A DNA stretch of 17,898 nt, taken from NCBI GenBank assembly GCA_023395435.1, contig JAEWZG010000093.1:1-17898 (forward strand). The letters run 5' to 3'. The stretch comes from Bacillota bacterium. Its GTDB lineage: Bacteria > Bacillota > Clostridia > Oscillospirales > Ruminococcaceae. The notes under the pieces were generated by a model. It had not been told where the DNA came from and did no database searches. It worked only from the letters and a program-made list of their open reading frames with translations. Below, piece by piece: positions 5,794-13,117 of the stretch (its first letter is position 1; each line of letters opens with the position of its first letter). A program made the position numbers and the translations under genes.

Positions 5794-7725
5794 ATGTCAA
5801 AAAAGTTTTACATTACAACACCGATTTATTATCCATCGGGAAACCCGCATATCGGACACTGTTATACAACAGTTGCCTGTGATTCAATCGCGAGGTATAA
5901 GCGAATGCAGGGATATGATGTAATGTTCCTCACAGGTACTGATGAACACGGACTTAAAATTGAACAGAAGGCTGCTGAAAAAGGGGTCTCACCAAAAGAA
6001 TATGTTGATGAAATCGTGGAAGTATTCAAAAAGCTATGGAAGTATATGAATATTGACTATGATAGATACATCAGAACAACTGATGATTATCATATTGAAT
6101 CTGTTCAGAATATTTTTAAAGAGCTTTATGATAAAGGTTATATATATAAGGGTGAATATTCAGGGAAATACTGTACACCATGCGAAGCTTTCTGGACTGA
6201 TACTCAGCTTATTGATGGAAAGTGTCCAGACTGCGGACGTGAAGTAATTGAAGCAAAGGAAGAAGCTTATTTTTTCAAAATGTCTCAATTTGCAGGCAGA
6301 ATAGAAAAGTTATTGACTGAAACTGATTACCTTCAGCCAAAGACAAGAGCAATTGAACTTGTTAATAATTTCATTAAGCCTGGACTTGAAGACTTGTGTG
6401 TTTCAAGAACAACCTTCAAGTGGGGTATTCCTGTAACCTTTGACGATAAACACGTTGTTTATGTATGGATTGATGCACTTTCAAATTATATTACAGCACT
6501 TGGCTATAAAAACGGAAAATACGAAGATTTCGATAAATTCTGGCCAGCAGACGTTCACATGGTAGCAAAGGATATTATGAGATTCCACGCTATTATCTGG
6601 CCTGCTATGCTTATGGCACTTGAAGTGCCATTACCAAAGCATTTGGCTGTTCACGGATGGATTACTTTCAACGGACAGAAAATGAGCAAATCACTTGGTA
6701 ATGTGGTAGATCCATTCATTCTTGGTGAAAGATACAGTCCTGATGCAATAAGATATCATATTTTAAGAGAAATGGCGCTCGGAGCAGATAGCTCATTCTC
6801 AAATGAAATTATGATAAACAGAATTAACACTGATCTTGCAAATGGTTTTGGCAACCTTGTATCAAGAACTGTTGCAATGGTTGAAAAATATTTCGGTGGC
6901 ACTCTCCCTATTGAAAAGCAGTGCGGAGAATACGATGATGAACTTATTTCAATGGCAACATCTCTGAGAGGTCTTGTTGACGGGTTTATTGACGAAACAC
7001 AGATCAATAATGCACTTATTGAAATTTTCAAGGTTGTTGCAAGAGCAAACAAATATATAGATGAAACTGCTCCTTGGGTTCTTGCTAAGGATGAGGAAAA
7101 CAAGCCAAGGCTTGCTTGCGTTCTCTACAACTTGCTTGACACAATAAGAATAGTTTCAACACTTCTTTCACCATTTATGCCAACAACAATGCCAAAGGTT
7201 TTTGAGCAGATTGGTGCAAATGATAGCGACATAAATTATGAAAACGCAGGAAAATTTAATGTCCTCCCAGCTGAGGTAACAGTCAAGAAGGGCGAGGTTT
7301 TATTCCCAAGAATTGATGTTGATAAGGAAATTGAAGCACTTAATTCTCTTCTCGTACTAAACAATGAGGAAGAAAAAGCCCCTGAAATTGAACTTGCTCC
7401 GGAAATTTCAATAGATGACTTTGCAAAGGTTGAACTGCGTGTCGCAAAAGTTTTGAAGTGTGAAATAGTGCCAAAAGCTAAAAAGCTTCTTTGCTTACAG
7501 CTTGATGATGGTATGGGTGGCAGACAGGTTGTTTCGGGAATTGCTAAATGGTACAAGCCAGAAGATTTAATTGGTAAAAAGGTAATTGTTGTCGCAAACC
7601 TAAAAACAGTTAAGCTTTGTGGCGTTGAAAGTCAGGGTATGATTTGTGCAGCTGACCTTCCAAACGGTGATGCACAGGTAATTTTTCCTGATGATAATAT
7701 TCCTGTCGGTGCAAAAATAAGATAA
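5794..7725 (+). CDS. metG: Methionyl-tRNA synthetase
   Basis: A 643-residue class I aminoacyl-tRNA synthetase that charges tRNA-Met, including the initiator. The catalytic Rossmann fold carries HIGH at 19-22 and KMSKS at 296-300. A zinc knuckle with Cys127, Cys130, Cys144 and Cys147 is inserted in the fold. An anticodon-binding helical domain covers about 340-480. The C-terminal tRNA-binding (EMAP/Trbp111-like OB-fold) domain runs from about 543 to 643, with FAKVELRVAKVLKCE at its start. Length and domain order are complete and typical for the Bacillota. The start follows GAGGAGGAT at a good distance. The gene has its own promoter and ends at a terminator, so it is monocistronic; tatD follows separately. 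Confidence 0.98.
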   Translation: MSKKFYITTPIYYPSGNPHIGHCYTTVACDSIARYKRMQGYDVMFLTGTDEHGLKIEQKAAEKGVSPKEYVDEIVEVFKKLWKYMNIDYDRYIRTTDDYHIESVQNIFKELYDKGYIYKGEYSGKYCTPCEAFWTDTQLIDGKCPDCGREVIEAKEEAYFFKMSQFAGRIEKLLTETDYLQPKTRAIELVNNFIKPGLEDLCVSRTTFKWGIPVTFDDKHVVYVWIDALSNYITALGYKNGKYEDFDKFWPADVHMVAKDIMRFHAIIWPAMLMALEVPLPKHLAVHGWITFNGQKMSKSLGNVVDPFILGERYSPDAIRYHILREMALGADSSFSNEIMINRINTDLANGFGNLVSRTVAMVEKYFGGTLPIEKQCGEYDDELISMATSLRGLVDGFIDETQINNALIEIFKVVARANKYIDETAPWVLAKDEENKPRLACVLYNLLDTIRIVSTLLSPFMPTTMPKVFEQIGANDSDINYENAGKFNVLPAEVTVKKGEVLFPRIDVDKEIEALNSLLVLNNEEEKAPEIELAPEISIDDFAKVELRVAKVLKCEIVPKAKKLLCLQLDDGMGGRQVVSGIAKWYKPEDLIGKKVIVVANLKTVKLCGVESQGMICAADLPNGDAQVIFPDDNIPVGAKIR

Positions 7726-7727
7726 AC

Positions 7728-7752
7728 AAAAGGCGGGAATTCCCCGCCTTTT
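7728..7752 (+). terminator. metG terminator
   Basis: AAAAGGCGGG pairs perfectly with CCCGCCTTTT around a five-base AATTC loop, three bases after the metG stop codon. Confidence 0.9.
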
Positions 7753-7755
7753 ACT

Positions 7756-7784
7756 TTGAGTAAGAATATTTGTGTATAGATATT
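7756..7784 (+). promoter_or_regulatory. Possible tatD promoter
   Basis: TTGAGT, a 17-base spacer and GATATT, each matching four of six sigma-A consensus bases. If used, the transcript would carry repeat copy A in its leader. Confidence 0.3.
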
Positions 7785-7794
7785 CAGGAGCTAC

Positions 7795-7847
7795 TCATTT
7801 TTTAGTATTATATGCGAAGGGGTGTGGGGGGCGACCGCAAAGCCCTC
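7795..7847 (+). repeat. Dispersed repeat, copy A
   Basis: The unit reads TTTTTTAGTATTATATGCGA, then AGGGGTG, then a G run and GGGCGACCGCAAAGCCCT. It shares TTTTTAG, TATGCGAAGGGGTG and GGCGACCGCAAA with copy C on the opposite strand, and related blocks with copies B and D. The GGGC...GCCC ends can form a short hairpin. It is G-rich and unlike the AT-rich surroundings. Confidence 0.65.
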
Positions 7848-7872
7848 AAAAATAAAATATCAGGAGAAGAAA

Positions 7873-8640
7873 ATGCTAAACAATATTTTTGATAGCCATT
7901 CCCATTACGATGATGAAAAGTTCAACGACGACAGAGATGAATTACTTTTTAATATGAAAGATAAAGGCGTGTGCGGAATTATCCACGCAGCCACTGATAT
8001 AAAAAGCTCTGAAACTGGTATAGCATATACAAAGAAATACCCTGATTTTTATACCGCAATAGGCGTACACCCTGAATGCGTTGATGGCTTACAAGACGAT
8101 TATATTGAACAGATTGAAAAGTTGGCTGATAATGAAAAAGTTGTTGCTATCGGTGAAATCGGGCTCGATTATTACTGGACAAAGGAAACAAGAGAAAAAC
8201 AACTTGAGGTTTTTGAAAATCAGCTTATTCTCGCAAAAAAGCTTGATCTCCCAGTAATTATACATAGTCGTGAGGCAACACAGGATTGCATGGCTTTGTT
8301 AAATAAATACAAGCCAAAGGGTGTTGTCCATTGTTTTTCCGGCTCGGCTGAAACAGCTAAGGAAATTCTGATAATAGGTATGTATATCAGCTTCACAGGT
8401 GTTCTCACCTTCCCGAAGTCATTAAAAGCACAGGAAGCACTTTCGGTTATACCTATGGATAGATTACTGCTCGAAACCGACTGCCCATATATGGCTCCAA
8501 TCCCGAATAGAGGGAAAAGATGCGACTCATCTATGATTGCATTCACAGCAGAAAAAGTCGGAGATTTAAAAGGACTATCAGCACAGGAGGTTTTAAATAT
8601 AACAACAGAGAATACAATGAGGTTGTTTAATATTAAATAA
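7873..8640 (+). CDS. tatD: TatD-family metal-dependent DNase
   Basis: A 255-residue TIM-barrel hydrolase of the TatD family (YcfH/YabD type), a metal-dependent deoxyribonuclease linked to DNA repair or quality control. The metal ligands are visible in order: His9 and His11 in DSHSHYD, Glu95 in GEIGLDYYW, His131 in IIHSREA, His153 in VVHCFSGS and Asp203 in LLETDCPY. All are present, so an active enzyme is expected. The frame is open further upstream, but the ATG at 7873 follows AGGAGA and begins exactly where the family starts, while the upstream extension is encoded by repeat A. In Bacillota tatD commonly follows metG, as it does here, although a terminator and a repeat separate them. Confidence 0.93.
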   Translation: MLNNIFDSHSHYDDEKFNDDRDELLFNMKDKGVCGIIHAATDIKSSETGIAYTKKYPDFYTAIGVHPECVDGLQDDYIEQIEKLADNEKVVAIGEIGLDYYWTKETREKQLEVFENQLILAKKLDLPVIIHSREATQDCMALLNKYKPKGVVHCFSGSAETAKEILIIGMYISFTGVLTFPKSLKAQEALSVIPMDRLLLETDCPYMAPIPNRGKRCDSSMIAFTAEKVGDLKGLSAQEVLNITTENTMRLFNIK

Positions 8641-8650
8641 AAAATATCTT

Positions 8651-8687
8651 AAATAAAAAGGACGGGTACTTCCCGTCCTTTTTATTT
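8651..8687. terminator. Bidirectional terminator between tatD and the glycosyltransferase gene
   Basis: A perfect 16-base stem (AAATAAAAAGGACGGG with CCCGTCCTTTTTATTT) surrounds a five-base loop. The right arm contains the stop codon of the - strand glycosyltransferase gene, so the two convergent genes share this terminator. Confidence 0.9.
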
Positions 8688-9647
8688 CTCCAAATCTGTT
8701 TCAATGATGAATTTTGGTCTTTCCTTTGTTTCAAGATAAATCTTGCCGATGTATTCACCTACTATGCCAATAGCAAGGAGCTGCAATCCGCCCAGTGCCC
8801 ATAATGACAGAACGATAGTCGTCCATCCTTGAACTGTCTTACCTGCTAGCCAGACCACTAAGAAATATATTATAAGAATTATACTTACTGTAAAAATAAA
8901 CACGCCCAAAGTAGTAATCAGCCTTATTGGTTTTACTGAAAGAGAAGTAATTCCCTCAAAAGCAAAGCCGAGCATTTTTTTAAGTGGATATTTTGACTCT
9001 CCAGCGACACGTTCATTTCTCTCATACTCAACAGTGTCAGACTTATACCCTATCATAGGAACAATTCCACGAAGGAATAGATTAACTTCCTTAAATTTTT
9101 CAAGTCCTTCCAAAGCGCGCTTGCTCATTAGTCGATAGTCGGCGTGATTAAACTGAATGTCTACTCCCATTGTATTCAACAATTTGTAATAACCTTGTGC
9201 AGTAAATCTCTTAAAAAAAGAGTCTTTCTTTCTTGAACTGCGAACACCATAAACAATATCGCAGCCCTCTGCTCTTTTTTCAAGCATGCTATCAATAGCA
9301 TTTATATCATCCTGTAAGTCAGCATCCATTGAGATAACAATATCAGCCCTGTCCTTTGCGGTAATAAGACCTGCGAGTAAGGCGTTCTGGTGGCCTTTAT
9401 TTCTCGAAAGTTTTATGCCTGTAACAAAGGAATACTCATTGTTGAGATTGCTGATAATTTCCCACGTCTTATCCTTTGAGCCGTCATCGACAAGCATAAC
9501 CTTGCTTCGGTTTGAAACTTTCTTTGAAGCTATAAGGCTGTTCATTTTATCTTTTAAAGCCTTAATTGTTATTGGGAGCATTTCTTCTTCATTGTAGCAA
9601 GGAATGACAATATATAAAATTTCAGGGTTGTTGATTACATCCGACAT
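8682..9647 (-). CDS. GtrB/DPM1-like membrane glycosyltransferase (GT2)
   Basis: A 321-residue family 2 glycosyltransferase. The GT-A domain (about 8-235) has IVIPCYNEE at 13-21, VDDGSKDKT at 53-61 and the metal-binding DAD at 108-110 followed by LQDD. Two membrane helices follow (about 243-268 and 275-299), the usual arrangement in bacterial DPM1-like enzymes such as GtrB, YkcC and CsbB, which move a sugar from a nucleotide donor to undecaprenyl phosphate on the inner face of the membrane. No GtrA-type flippase or other cell-wall gene lies beside it in the window, so the acceptor pathway is unknown. The start is set by AAGGAG seven bases upstream. The 527 bases upstream of it are full of repeats, and no clear promoter is visible there. 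Confidence 0.92.
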   Translation of the reverse strand: MSDVINNPEILYIVIPCYNEEEMLPITIKALKDKMNSLIASKKVSNRSKVMLVDDGSKDKTWEIISNLNNEYSFVTGIKLSRNKGHQNALLAGLITAKDRADIVISMDADLQDDINAIDSMLEKRAEGCDIVYGVRSSRKKDSFFKRFTAQGYYKLLNTMGVDIQFNHADYRLMSKRALEGLEKFKEVNLFLRGIVPMIGYKSDTVEYERNERVAGESKYPLKKMLGFAFEGITSLSVKPIRLITTLGVFIFTVSIILIIYFLVVWLAGKTVQGWTTIVLSLWALGGLQLLAIGIVGEYIGKIYLETKERPKFIIETDLEK

Positions 9648-9679
9648 CTTAAAACTCCTTAGAATTTAGTTTACTTATT

Positions 9680-9722
9680 GGGGCTTTGCGGTCGTCTCCG
9701 AATCCTACTTCGCACATATAAA
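9680..9722 (-). repeat. Dispersed repeat, copy B
   Basis: On the - strand it reads TATATGTGCGAAGTAGGATT, then CGGAGACGACCGCAAAGCCCC. It shares the TATRTGCGAAG and CGACCGCAAAGCCC blocks with copy A but is more diverged in the centre. Confidence 0.5.
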
Positions 9723-9848
9723 CTTACATTTGTAAAATGAATAAAAGGTCGGAGCACGAAATCAACCACGAGCAAATTAGTAAAAGAAAAGTAAGCTTTA
9801 CTGGTTGATTGAGCGACCGTCACTCAAAATCGGTATCAGGGTGCAAAT

Positions 9849-9897
9849 GTCAAATCCGAGTTGTTGAGCGATAGCGAAACGTGTCTGAGGATTTGAC
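9849..9897. repeat. Hairpin with 9-base arms
   Basis: GTCAAATCC (9849-9857) and GGATTTGAC (9889-9897) are perfect inverted copies. The 31 bases between hold GAGCGATAGCGAAACG, which is GC-richer than the surroundings. Without a T tail it is not a terminator. Confidence 0.5.
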
Positions 9898-9910
9898 TTG
9901 ATTTTCTTTC

Positions 9911-9940
9911 GTCATTTCTTGTATAAAGACAAGAAATGAC
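9911..9940. repeat. Strong hairpin with 12-base arms
   Basis: GTCATTTCTTGT pairs perfectly with ACAAGAAATGAC around the loop ATAAAG. The stem can continue imperfectly outward (TTCTTT with AAAGAA). There is no T run directly after either arm, so it is not a standard terminator. Confidence 0.6.
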
Positions 9941-9969
9941 ATAAAGAATTAAAGTAAACAAAGTGATTA

Positions 9970-10015
9970 TTTGCGGTCGCCCCACCCCTTCGCATACATA
10001 TGCTAAAAAGAAGTT
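9970..10015 (-). repeat. Dispersed repeat, copy C
   Basis: On the - strand it reads TTTTTAGCATATGTATGCGA, then AGGGGTGGGGCGACCGCAAA. It is the closest relative of copy A (7795-7847) and lies in inverted orientation to it. Confidence 0.65.
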
Positions 10016-10052
10016 ACTGGGGTTCAGACAAAAAATAAATATTACAAAGTAG

Positions 10053-10099
10053 TTTAGGGGTAAAGCCCCCTGAACCCTTCGCATACAAAATCTAAAAAC
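10053..10099 (-). repeat. Dispersed repeat, copy D
   Basis: On the - strand it starts TTTTTAGATTTTGTATGCGA and then AGGGTTCAGGGGGCTTTACC. It shares the first half with copies A and C; the second half is a different near-palindrome (TTCAGGGG...CCCCTAAA). Confidence 0.55.
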
Positions 10100-10119
10100 A
10101 CTATACTTTATTATAACAT

Positions 10120-10150
10120 AAAAAAGCTACGTTTTAAACGTAGCTTTTTT
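10120..10150 (-). terminator. Terminator of the serC-serA operon
   Basis: AAAAAAGCTACGTTT pairs perfectly with AAACGTAGCTTTTTT across a single-base loop (in practice a shorter stem with a 3-5 base loop). On the - strand it lies 24 bases beyond the serA stop codon and ends in T6. Confidence 0.9.
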
Positions 10151-10174
10151 ATTTTTAAGTAATTTCTTAGCTTA

Positions 10175-11332
10175 TTAGATGCAACGTACTTTAATAACAC
10201 CGCTGATTGCTTCAATTTTTGCAATAATATCAACATCAACAGTTCCGTCAACATCAAGCATAGTATAAGCATACTCTTTCTTTGATTGATTTATCATATT
10301 TTCAATGTTAAGTCCAGAAACCGCAGCAGTAATCTGTGTGATTATCGCAGGAACGTTCTTGTGGATAACGCAGATTCTTTTGTCACCTGATTTAGCCATT
10401 TCAGCGTTAGGAAGATTTACTGAATTTTTGATATTTCCGTTTTCGATGTAATCCATAAGCTGAACAGCTGCCATATATGCACAGTTATCTTCTGATTCAG
10501 GTGTCGAAGCACCAAGATGTGGGATAGCAACAACATTCTTAACACCGATAACTTCATCGCTTGGGAAGTCAGTTACATAACAAGCAACCTTATCAGTTTC
10601 AAGAGCATCAATAATGTCACTGTTATTAACAAGTTCACCACGAGCAAAGTTGAGGATTCTTACGCCGTCTTTCATTTTAGCAATGCTTTCGGCATTTATT
10701 GCTCCCTTTGTTTCAGAATTGTAAGGGAGATGAAGTGTTAAGTAATCACTTTCAGCATAAAGTTCATCAAGTGAGCCAGCGTTCTTAACAGATGGTGAAA
10801 GACCCCATGCAGCTTTTACTGAAAGGAATGGGTCATAACCGATAACCTTCATACCAAGTGAAAGTGCTGCGTTTGCCACAAGAACACCAATAGCACCAAG
10901 ACCGACTACACCAAGAGTCTTACCAAGGATTTCAGGACCGACAAACTGTCCCTTTCCCTTTTCAACCATCTTAGGAACTGCGTCACCGTTGCCCTTAAGA
11001 CCATTAGCCCAAATCATAGCTTCAGGAACTTTTCTTGATGAAAGAAGAAGTCCAGCAAGAACAAGCTCCTTAACAGCATTTGCATTAGCACCAGGCGTAT
11101 TAAATACACATATTCCCTGCTCTATGCATTTTTCAACAGGAATGTTGTTTACACCAGCACCAGCTCTTGCGATTGCGAGAAGATTGCTGCCGAATTCCAT
11201 ATCGTGCATTGAAGCAGAACGTACCATAATAGCTGTAGGATTTTCAAAAGTGTCTGCAATTTCATATATATTTGGACAAAACTTATCTGTACCAATAGCG
11301 GCAATTTTATTTAAAGTCTGAATCTGAAACAT
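10175..11332 (-). CDS. serA: D-3-phosphoglycerate dehydrogenase
   Basis: A 385-residue NAD-dependent dehydrogenase that oxidises 3-phosphoglycerate to 3-phosphohydroxypyruvate, the first step of serine synthesis. The nucleotide-binding GLGAIG is at 144-149. Active-site residues expected for the family are Arg231 (in FARGE), probably Glu260, and His272 (in PHLGAST). A C-terminal ACT domain spans about 318-385, so feedback control by an amino acid is possible. The length fits the short SerA type without the extra intervening domain. I chose the ATG at 11330-11332 because GGGGGTT lies just upstream and the protein then begins at the family's normal N-terminus. An upstream in-frame ATG at 11371 lies inside a palindrome and would add 13 residues. 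It is the second gene after serC. Confidence 0.95.
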   Translation of the reverse strand: MFQIQTLNKIAAIGTDKFCPNIYEIADTFENPTAIMVRSASMHDMEFGSNLLAIARAGAGVNNIPVEKCIEQGICVFNTPGANANAVKELVLAGLLLSSRKVPEAMIWANGLKGNGDAVPKMVEKGKGQFVGPEILGKTLGVVGLGAIGVLVANAALSLGMKVIGYDPFLSVKAAWGLSPSVKNAGSLDELYAESDYLTLHLPYNSETKGAINAESIAKMKDGVRILNFARGELVNNSDIIDALETDKVACYVTDFPSDEVIGVKNVVAIPHLGASTPESEDNCAYMAAVQLMDYIENGNIKNSVNLPNAEMAKSGDKRICVIHKNVPAIITQITAAVSGLNIENMINQSKKEYAYTMLDVDGTVDVDIIAKIEAISGVIKVRCI

Positions 11333-11361
11333 TGTTTTAACCCCCAAAATAATATATTTTT

Positions 11362-11380
11362 GGGCGAACATTGTTCGCCC
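11362..11380. repeat. 19-base palindrome between serC and serA
   Basis: GGGCGAACA, a single T, then TGTTCGCCC: perfect 9-base arms. In RNA this would form a stable GC-rich hairpin in the intercistronic region. It is not followed by a T run on the serA strand, so it is not a clear terminator. It may adjust serA expression or mRNA stability, or be a REP-like palindromic unit. Confidence 0.7.
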
Positions 11381-11412
11381 ATAAAATCAAGAATAATAAT
11401 TAACTAAGATAA

Positions 11413-12492
11413 TTAGTTGTTAGCTTCAAAAGCTTTCATGAAAGCAACGAGTTTTTCAACGCCTTCAATTGGCATAGCGTTATAAATTGAAGCTCTCATT
11501 CCGCCAACTGAACGATGTCCCTTAATATTGATAAAGCCAGCAGCTTTAGCTTCTGCAATGAACTTCTTATCAAGGTCTTCATTACCTGTTACGAAAGGAA
11601 TGTTCATAAGTGAACGGTCTTTGCCACTTACCGTTGCACTGAACATCTTTGAGCTGTCAAGGAAGTCATACAATACAGCAGCTTTCTTTTCGTTCAAAGT
11701 CTTCATTGCTGTAAGTCCGCCCTTTGCCTTGATCCAGTCAAGAACGAGCTTCAAGATGTAGATGCCATATGTAGGTGGTGTGTTGTACATTGAACCGTTA
11801 TCTGCGTGTGTCTGATAGTTGAACATTGTAGGAGTGATATCCTGTGCATTTCCGATAAGATCCTCACGGATGATTACTACTGTAAGACCAGCAGGGCCCA
11901 TGTTCTTCTGTGCACCAGCATAGATAAGACCAAATTTTGAAACATCAATAGGTTCTGAAAGAATGCATGATGATAAATCTGCAACAATTGGAACGTTTCC
12001 TGTATCAGGGAGATCAACAAATCTTGTTCCATAAATTGTATTGTTCAAACAGATGTGAAAATAATCAGCATCTGGTGTGAATGTTGACTTATCAAGTTCT
12101 GGGATATATGTAAATGTCTTGTCAGCTGAAGAAGCTACTGCTTTACATTCGCCGAACTTCTGAGCTTCGGAATAAGCTTTCTTTGCCCATTGACCAGTAA
12201 GAACGAAGTCAGCCTTCTTTGATTTGTTCATAAGATTCAATGGAATCATAGCAAATTGGGAGGAGGCTCCGCCCTGAAGGAAAAGAACCTTATAGTTATC
12301 AGGTATTGACATTACTTCACGAAGCAAGCTTTCACATTCATTAATAATTGCTTCATATTCCTTTGAACGGGGAGACATTTCCATAACAGACTGACCTGTT
12401 GTTTTATACTCCAACATCTCATCAGCTGCAATTTTCAATACTTCTTCTGGAAGCACTGCAGGACCGGCACTAAAATTAAATACTCTGCTCAT
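11413..12492 (-). CDS. serC: Phosphoserine aminotransferase
   Basis: A 359-residue PLP-dependent class V aminotransferase that converts 3-phosphohydroxypyruvate and glutamate to phosphoserine, the second step of serine synthesis. Lys196 in YAGAQKNMGPAG is the residue expected to hold PLP. FNFSAGPAVLPEEVL at the N-terminus and the C-terminal GHRSVGGMRASIYNAMP are family signatures, and the length is standard. GGAGGGTT precedes the ATG. It is the first gene of the serC-serA operon, driven by a strong promoter at 12527-12555. No serB phosphatase is in the window, so the last step is encoded elsewhere. Confidence 0.97.
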   Translation of the reverse strand: MSRVFNFSAGPAVLPEEVLKIAADEMLEYKTTGQSVMEMSPRSKEYEAIINECESLLREVMSIPDNYKVLFLQGGASSQFAMIPLNLMNKSKKADFVLTGQWAKKAYSEAQKFGECKAVASSADKTFTYIPELDKSTFTPDADYFHICLNNTIYGTRFVDLPDTGNVPIVADLSSCILSEPIDVSKFGLIYAGAQKNMGPAGLTVVIIREDLIGNAQDITPTMFNYQTHADNGSMYNTPPTYGIYILKLVLDWIKAKGGLTAMKTLNEKKAAVLYDFLDSSKMFSATVSGKDRSLMNIPFVTGNEDLDKKFIAEAKAAGFINIKGHRSVGGMRASIYNAMPIEGVEKLVAFMKAFEANN

Positions 12493-12526
12493 TTATAACC
12501 CTCCACAATAAAAGTTGTATGAAATA

Positions 12527-12555
12527 ATTATAAAACCTTAACAAAATAAAGTCAA
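12527..12555 (-). promoter_or_regulatory. serC-serA promoter
   Basis: On the - strand TTGACT (-35, five of six) is followed after 17 bases by a perfect TATAAT (-10). The start would be near 12520, giving a short leader without room for a riboswitch. Confidence 0.8.
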
Positions 12556-12690
12556 TAGAAAATGAAGAATAATGCCAATTTTTTCACAATCTTTATTACA
12601 AGGGAAAAGTAGTAAAATTCTTTGTCATTAATTATTTTTGTACATATTGACGAATTATGAATGAAAAATTCTACAAAAAAGTTATTCTAC

Positions 12691-12837
12691 ATTTCAACAA
12701 AGTTTTCAACATTTTTTAACATACAAACGAAAAAAACAATGTTACAAACTGTATAATCAAAGAAAAGTGTTAAAAATCCTGTTAAAAGTGTTGAAAACAA
12801 AGGGATTTATATAGTTCAGGTATTAAAGTTTTCAACA
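12691..12837. repeat. Array of eight TTTTYAACA-like motifs
   Basis: Eight copies of a nine-base motif occur in 147 bases. + strand: 12691 (ATTTCAACA), 12703 (TTTTCAACA), 12713 (TTTTTAACA), 12829 (TTTTCAACA). - strand: 12740 (read as TTTGTAACA), 12768 (TTTTTAACA), 12780 (CTTTTAACA), 12789 (TTTTCAACA). Three copies are identical and the others differ by one or two bases. The array lies between the divergent serC and sigma-factor promoters. It resembles a multi-site protein-binding region; the binding protein is unknown. Confidence 0.6.
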
Positions 12838-12840
12838 CTT
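12786..12840. repeat. Perfect 13-base inverted repeat
   Basis: AAGTGTTGAAAAC (12786-12798) and GTTTTCAACACTT (12828-12840) are exact inverted copies around 29 bases. Each arm contains one of the TTTTCAACA motifs, so this may be a paired binding site or a hairpin. Confidence 0.7.
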
Positions 12841-12874
12841 CCAAAAAATATATATTTCATTTTGTATAATAAAA

Positions 12875-12891
12875 AATTCATCTCATGAATT
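12875..12891. repeat. Short palindrome upstream of the sigma-factor promoter
   Basis: AATTCAT, CTC, ATGAATT: perfect 7-base arms. It lies about 60 bases upstream of the -35 element and could be an operator; AT-rich DNA makes chance occurrence fairly likely. Confidence 0.35.
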
Positions 12892-12953
12892 AAATGTAAA
12901 AAAATAGCATAAATAAACCTATTATTCGACATAAACTAAAAAAACATGAGAAA

Positions 12954-12982
12954 TTGAAAATAAGTATACTTTGTGCTATAAT
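12954..12982 (+). promoter_or_regulatory. Promoter of the sigma-factor operon
   Basis: TTGAAA (-35), exactly 17 bases, TATAAT (-10). This is a housekeeping sigma-A-type promoter rather than an ECF-type (AAC-containing) one, so clear autoregulation by the encoded sigma factor is not visible. The leader to the sigma gene is about 130 bases. Confidence 0.75.
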
Positions 12983-13085
12983 TCTTAATGTTACTTGGAT
13001 TAGATAAAAATATTTTATGACTGCAACAAAACAGCAAAAACTATGCACTAATATTCTGAAAGTTCTTTAATGGAAGGAGGATATT

Positions 13086-13109
13086 GTGCATAAAGACTTG
13101 GTGAGGTGA
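13086..13109 (+). CDS. Possible 7-codon leader peptide ahead of the sigma gene
   Basis: AAGGAGG (13074-13080), the strongest ribosome binding site in this region, lies 5 bases before a GTG that opens a seven-codon frame (MHKDLVR) ending in TGA at 13107-13109. The stop lies 8 bases before the sigma gene's ATG and overlaps its ribosome binding site. This would allow translational coupling. It may instead be a chance arrangement or a remnant. Confidence 0.25.
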   Translation: MHKDLVR

Positions 13110-13117
13110 AAAGTTTA

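Larger units (their letters stand above)
9648..10174. other. Repeat-rich gene-free region between serA and the glycosyltransferase gene
   Basis: This 527-base stretch contains repeat copies B, C and D, two strong hairpins (9849-9897 and 9911-9940) and the serA terminator. A short - strand open frame (9836-10084) is built entirely from the repeats and lacks a ribosome binding site. I see no gene here. Confidence 0.7.

Noticed and set aside
7822..7872. Longer tatD start adding 17 residues
   Set aside because: The extension is encoded by the tail of repeat A and lacks a ribosome site; the ATG at 7873 has AGGAGA and the normal family N-terminus.
9836..10084. Open reading frame of 82 codons on the - strand
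   Set aside because: It lies wholly in dispersed repeats and hairpins, has no ribosome binding site and no recognisable protein features.
11362..11380. LexA (SOS) box in the serC-serA palindrome
   Set aside because: The Gram-positive LexA box is CGAAC, four bases, GTTCG. Here the spacer is three bases (CGAAC-ATT-GTTCG), and the site lies between two serine genes rather than in a promoter.
12925..12931. Spo0A box (TTCGACA) upstream of the sigma-factor promoter, and another TGTCGAA at 17691-17697
   Set aside because: Both match the seven-base core exactly, but such a short motif occurs often by chance, and neither is paired or placed at a typical position relative to the promoter.
13017..13070. 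17-codon frame in the sigma-operon leader
   Set aside because: It starts with ATG but has no ribosome binding site and no recognisable sequence.
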